Below, piece by piece: positions 4,903 through 6,132 of a stretch of 6,132 nucleotides of DNA (its first letter is position 1; every line of letters starts with the position of its first letter). The position numbers and the translations under genes were made by a program. Origin of the DNA: Bacteroidia bacterium (GTDB lineage: Bacteria > Bacteroidota > Bacteroidia > Bacteroidales > GCA-2748055). The notes beneath the pieces are model-generated. The model saw only the letters and a program-made list of their open reading frames with translations. It made no database searches and was not told where the DNA came from. The DNA is taken from contig JAUVKN010000261.1 in NCBI GenBank assembly GCA_030596245.1, forward strand, positions 1-6,132, read 5' to 3'.

Positions 4903-6132
4903 ATGATTACCAAAGCCTTTAAACGATACCTGATCACTTCTGCATTGCCCTATGCAAACGGTCCCCTTCACCTTGGCCACCTTGCAGGGGTTTATGTACC
5001 TTCTGACATCTATGTACGGTATCTTCGTCAACGCAACAGGGATGTAATCTCGGTCTGTGGCTCCGATGAACATGGCGTGCCCATCACCCTGAAAGCCCGC
5101 AAGGAGGGAACCTCTCCCCAGAATGTGGTGGACAGGTATCATGCACTGAATAAAAAAGCATTTGAAGATTTTGGAATCACCTTCGACATCTATTCCCGGA
5201 CCTCCAACAAGGTGCACCACGAAACAGCTTCGGAATTCTTTAAAACCCTATATGATAAAGGTGTCTTCATAGAAAAAACATCGGAACAGTATTATGACGA
5301 GGAGGCATCTGCCTTCCTGGCCGACCGATACATTACCGGGACCTGTCCCCACTGTAGCAATCCCGGTGCTTATGGTGACCAGTGTGAGCAGTGTGGAACT
5401 TCGCTCAGTCCGTCCGACCTGATCAATCCGGTTTCGACCATCAGCGGATGCAAACCCATACTGAAAGAGACCAGGCACTGGTACCTTCCGCTGGATCAGT
5501 TTGAACCCTGGCTCCAGCAATGGATCCTGAAGGAGCATAAGGAGTGGAAACCCAATGTATACGGACAGTGCAAATCGTGGCTCGACCAGGGACTTCATCC
5601 CAGGGCTGTGAGCCGTGACCTGGACTGGGGTATCCCGGTTCCGGTGGAAGGAGCCGACGGAAAGGTGTTGTACGTCTGGTTCGATGCGCCTATTGGTTAT
5701 ATCTCAGCTACAAAGGAGCTGACACCTGAATGGGAAAAGTACTGGAAGGATGAAGAGACCAGGATGATTCACTTTATCGGCAAGGACAACATCGTTTTTC
5801 ATTGCATTGTATTCCCCACAATGCTAAAGGCTGAAGGCAGCTATATCCTGCCCGACAATGTGCCTGCCAATGAATTCCTGAATCTGGAGAATGATAAGAT
5901 CTCCACGTCCAGGAACTGGGCTGTGTGGTTGCATGAATACCTGGAAGAGTTCCCGGGAAAACAGGATGTATTGCGTTATGTCCTTTGCGCCAATGCACCG
6001 GAGAGCAAAGACAATGATTTCACCTGGAAGGATTTTCAAAACAGGAACAACAATGAGCTGGTTGCCATCCTTGGCAACTTTGTGAACCGTGCCCTGGTCC
6101 TGACCCATAAATATTTTGATGGGGAGGTTCCG
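4903..6132 (+). CDS. metG: Methionyl-tRNA synthetase, N-terminal 410 residues (3' truncated by window edge)
   Basis: Methionyl-tRNA synthetase charges tRNA-Met with methionine using ATP in the cytoplasm and is essential. The frame from the ATG at 4903 is open to the last base with no stop. The N-terminus reads RYLITSALPYANGPLHLGH, with the class I HIGH motif as HLGH (residues 23-26). GSDEHG follows at 53-58. The zinc knuckle is C148-x2-C151 and C161-x2-C164. VWFDAPIGY is at 258-266, and FIGKDN at 291-296. The KMSKS loop is KISTS (332-336), a form I associate with Bacteroidota enzymes. The anticodon-binding domain has just begun (residues 370-410), so about 270 residues, including any C-terminal tRNA-binding domain, would lie outside if the usual length of about 680 holds. 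An out-of-frame ATG at 4892 stops after four codons, so 4903 is the best start. No Shine-Dalgarno is seen. Confidence 0.97.
   Translation, partial: MITKAFKRYLITSALPYANGPLHLGHLAGVYVPSDIYVRYLRQRNRDVISVCGSDEHGVPITLKARKEGTSPQNVVDRYHALNKKAFEDFGITFDIYSRTSNKVHHETASEFFKTLYDKGVFIEKTSEQYYDEEASAFLADRYITGTCPHCSNPGAYGDQCEQCGTSLSPSDLINPVSTISGCKPILKETRHWYLPLDQFEPWLQQWILKEHKEWKPNVYGQCKSWLDQGLHPRAVSRDLDWGIPVPVEGADGKVLYVWFDAPIGYISATKELTPEWEKYWKDEETRMIHFIGKDNIVFHCIVFPTMLKAEGSYILPDNVPANEFLNLENDKISTSRNWAVWLHEYLEEFPGKQDVLRYVLCANAPESKDNDFTWKDFQNRNNNELVAILGNFVNRALVLTHKYFDGEVP

Noticed and set aside
4801..6108. Several minus-strand open frames opposite metG
   Set aside because: They lie wholly or mostly opposite a clear methionyl-tRNA synthetase and show no family motifs.

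Overview
The window looks like a piece of a Bacteroidota chromosome, probably from the order Bacteroidales or a close relative. The reasons are a TonB-dependent receptor with the usual Bacteroidota C-terminal region, a methionyl-tRNA synthetase whose KMSKS loop reads KISTS, a near-perfect Bacteroidota promoter (TTG, 21 bases, TATCTTTG) in front of that gene, starts without strong Shine-Dalgarno sites, and an ORF6N-domain gene. No species can be named from this.

Layout. Bases 1-1215 are the 3' part of a TonB-dependent outer-membrane receptor that enters from the left. Its natural stop seems to have been lost by a small frameshift, adding about 35 foreign residues. Bases 1216-2625 are a decayed patch. 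It holds a minus-strand fragment of unknown coding sequence, a yjbR/mmcQ-like pseudogene on the minus strand, an AT-rich ORF6N-domain pseudogene on the plus strand broken by an apparent 5-base deletion, and a second, shorter yjbR-like pseudogene. The two yjbR remnants form a diverged direct repeat on either side of the ORF6N gene. Bases 2626-4296 are an intact two-gene unit: a cysteine-rich C_GCAxxG_C_C-family protein and, 21 bases later, a class I SAM-dependent methyltransferase. A convergent YraN-family (UPF0102) gene follows at 4418-4804. It is divergent from metG, which starts at 4903 and runs off the right edge.

How the genes relate. The right end (yraN, metG) is housekeeping, and the left end is outer-membrane nutrient uptake. 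The middle is a small graveyard of accessory genes with several independent inactivating lesions. The C_GCAxxG_C_C/methyltransferase pair is the only intact accessory unit, and its biochemical role is unknown. I did not find a new multi-gene defence or mobile system. The points most worth checking are that gene pair with its possible internal motif duplication, the duplicated yjbR remnants, and the frameshifted receptor tail.
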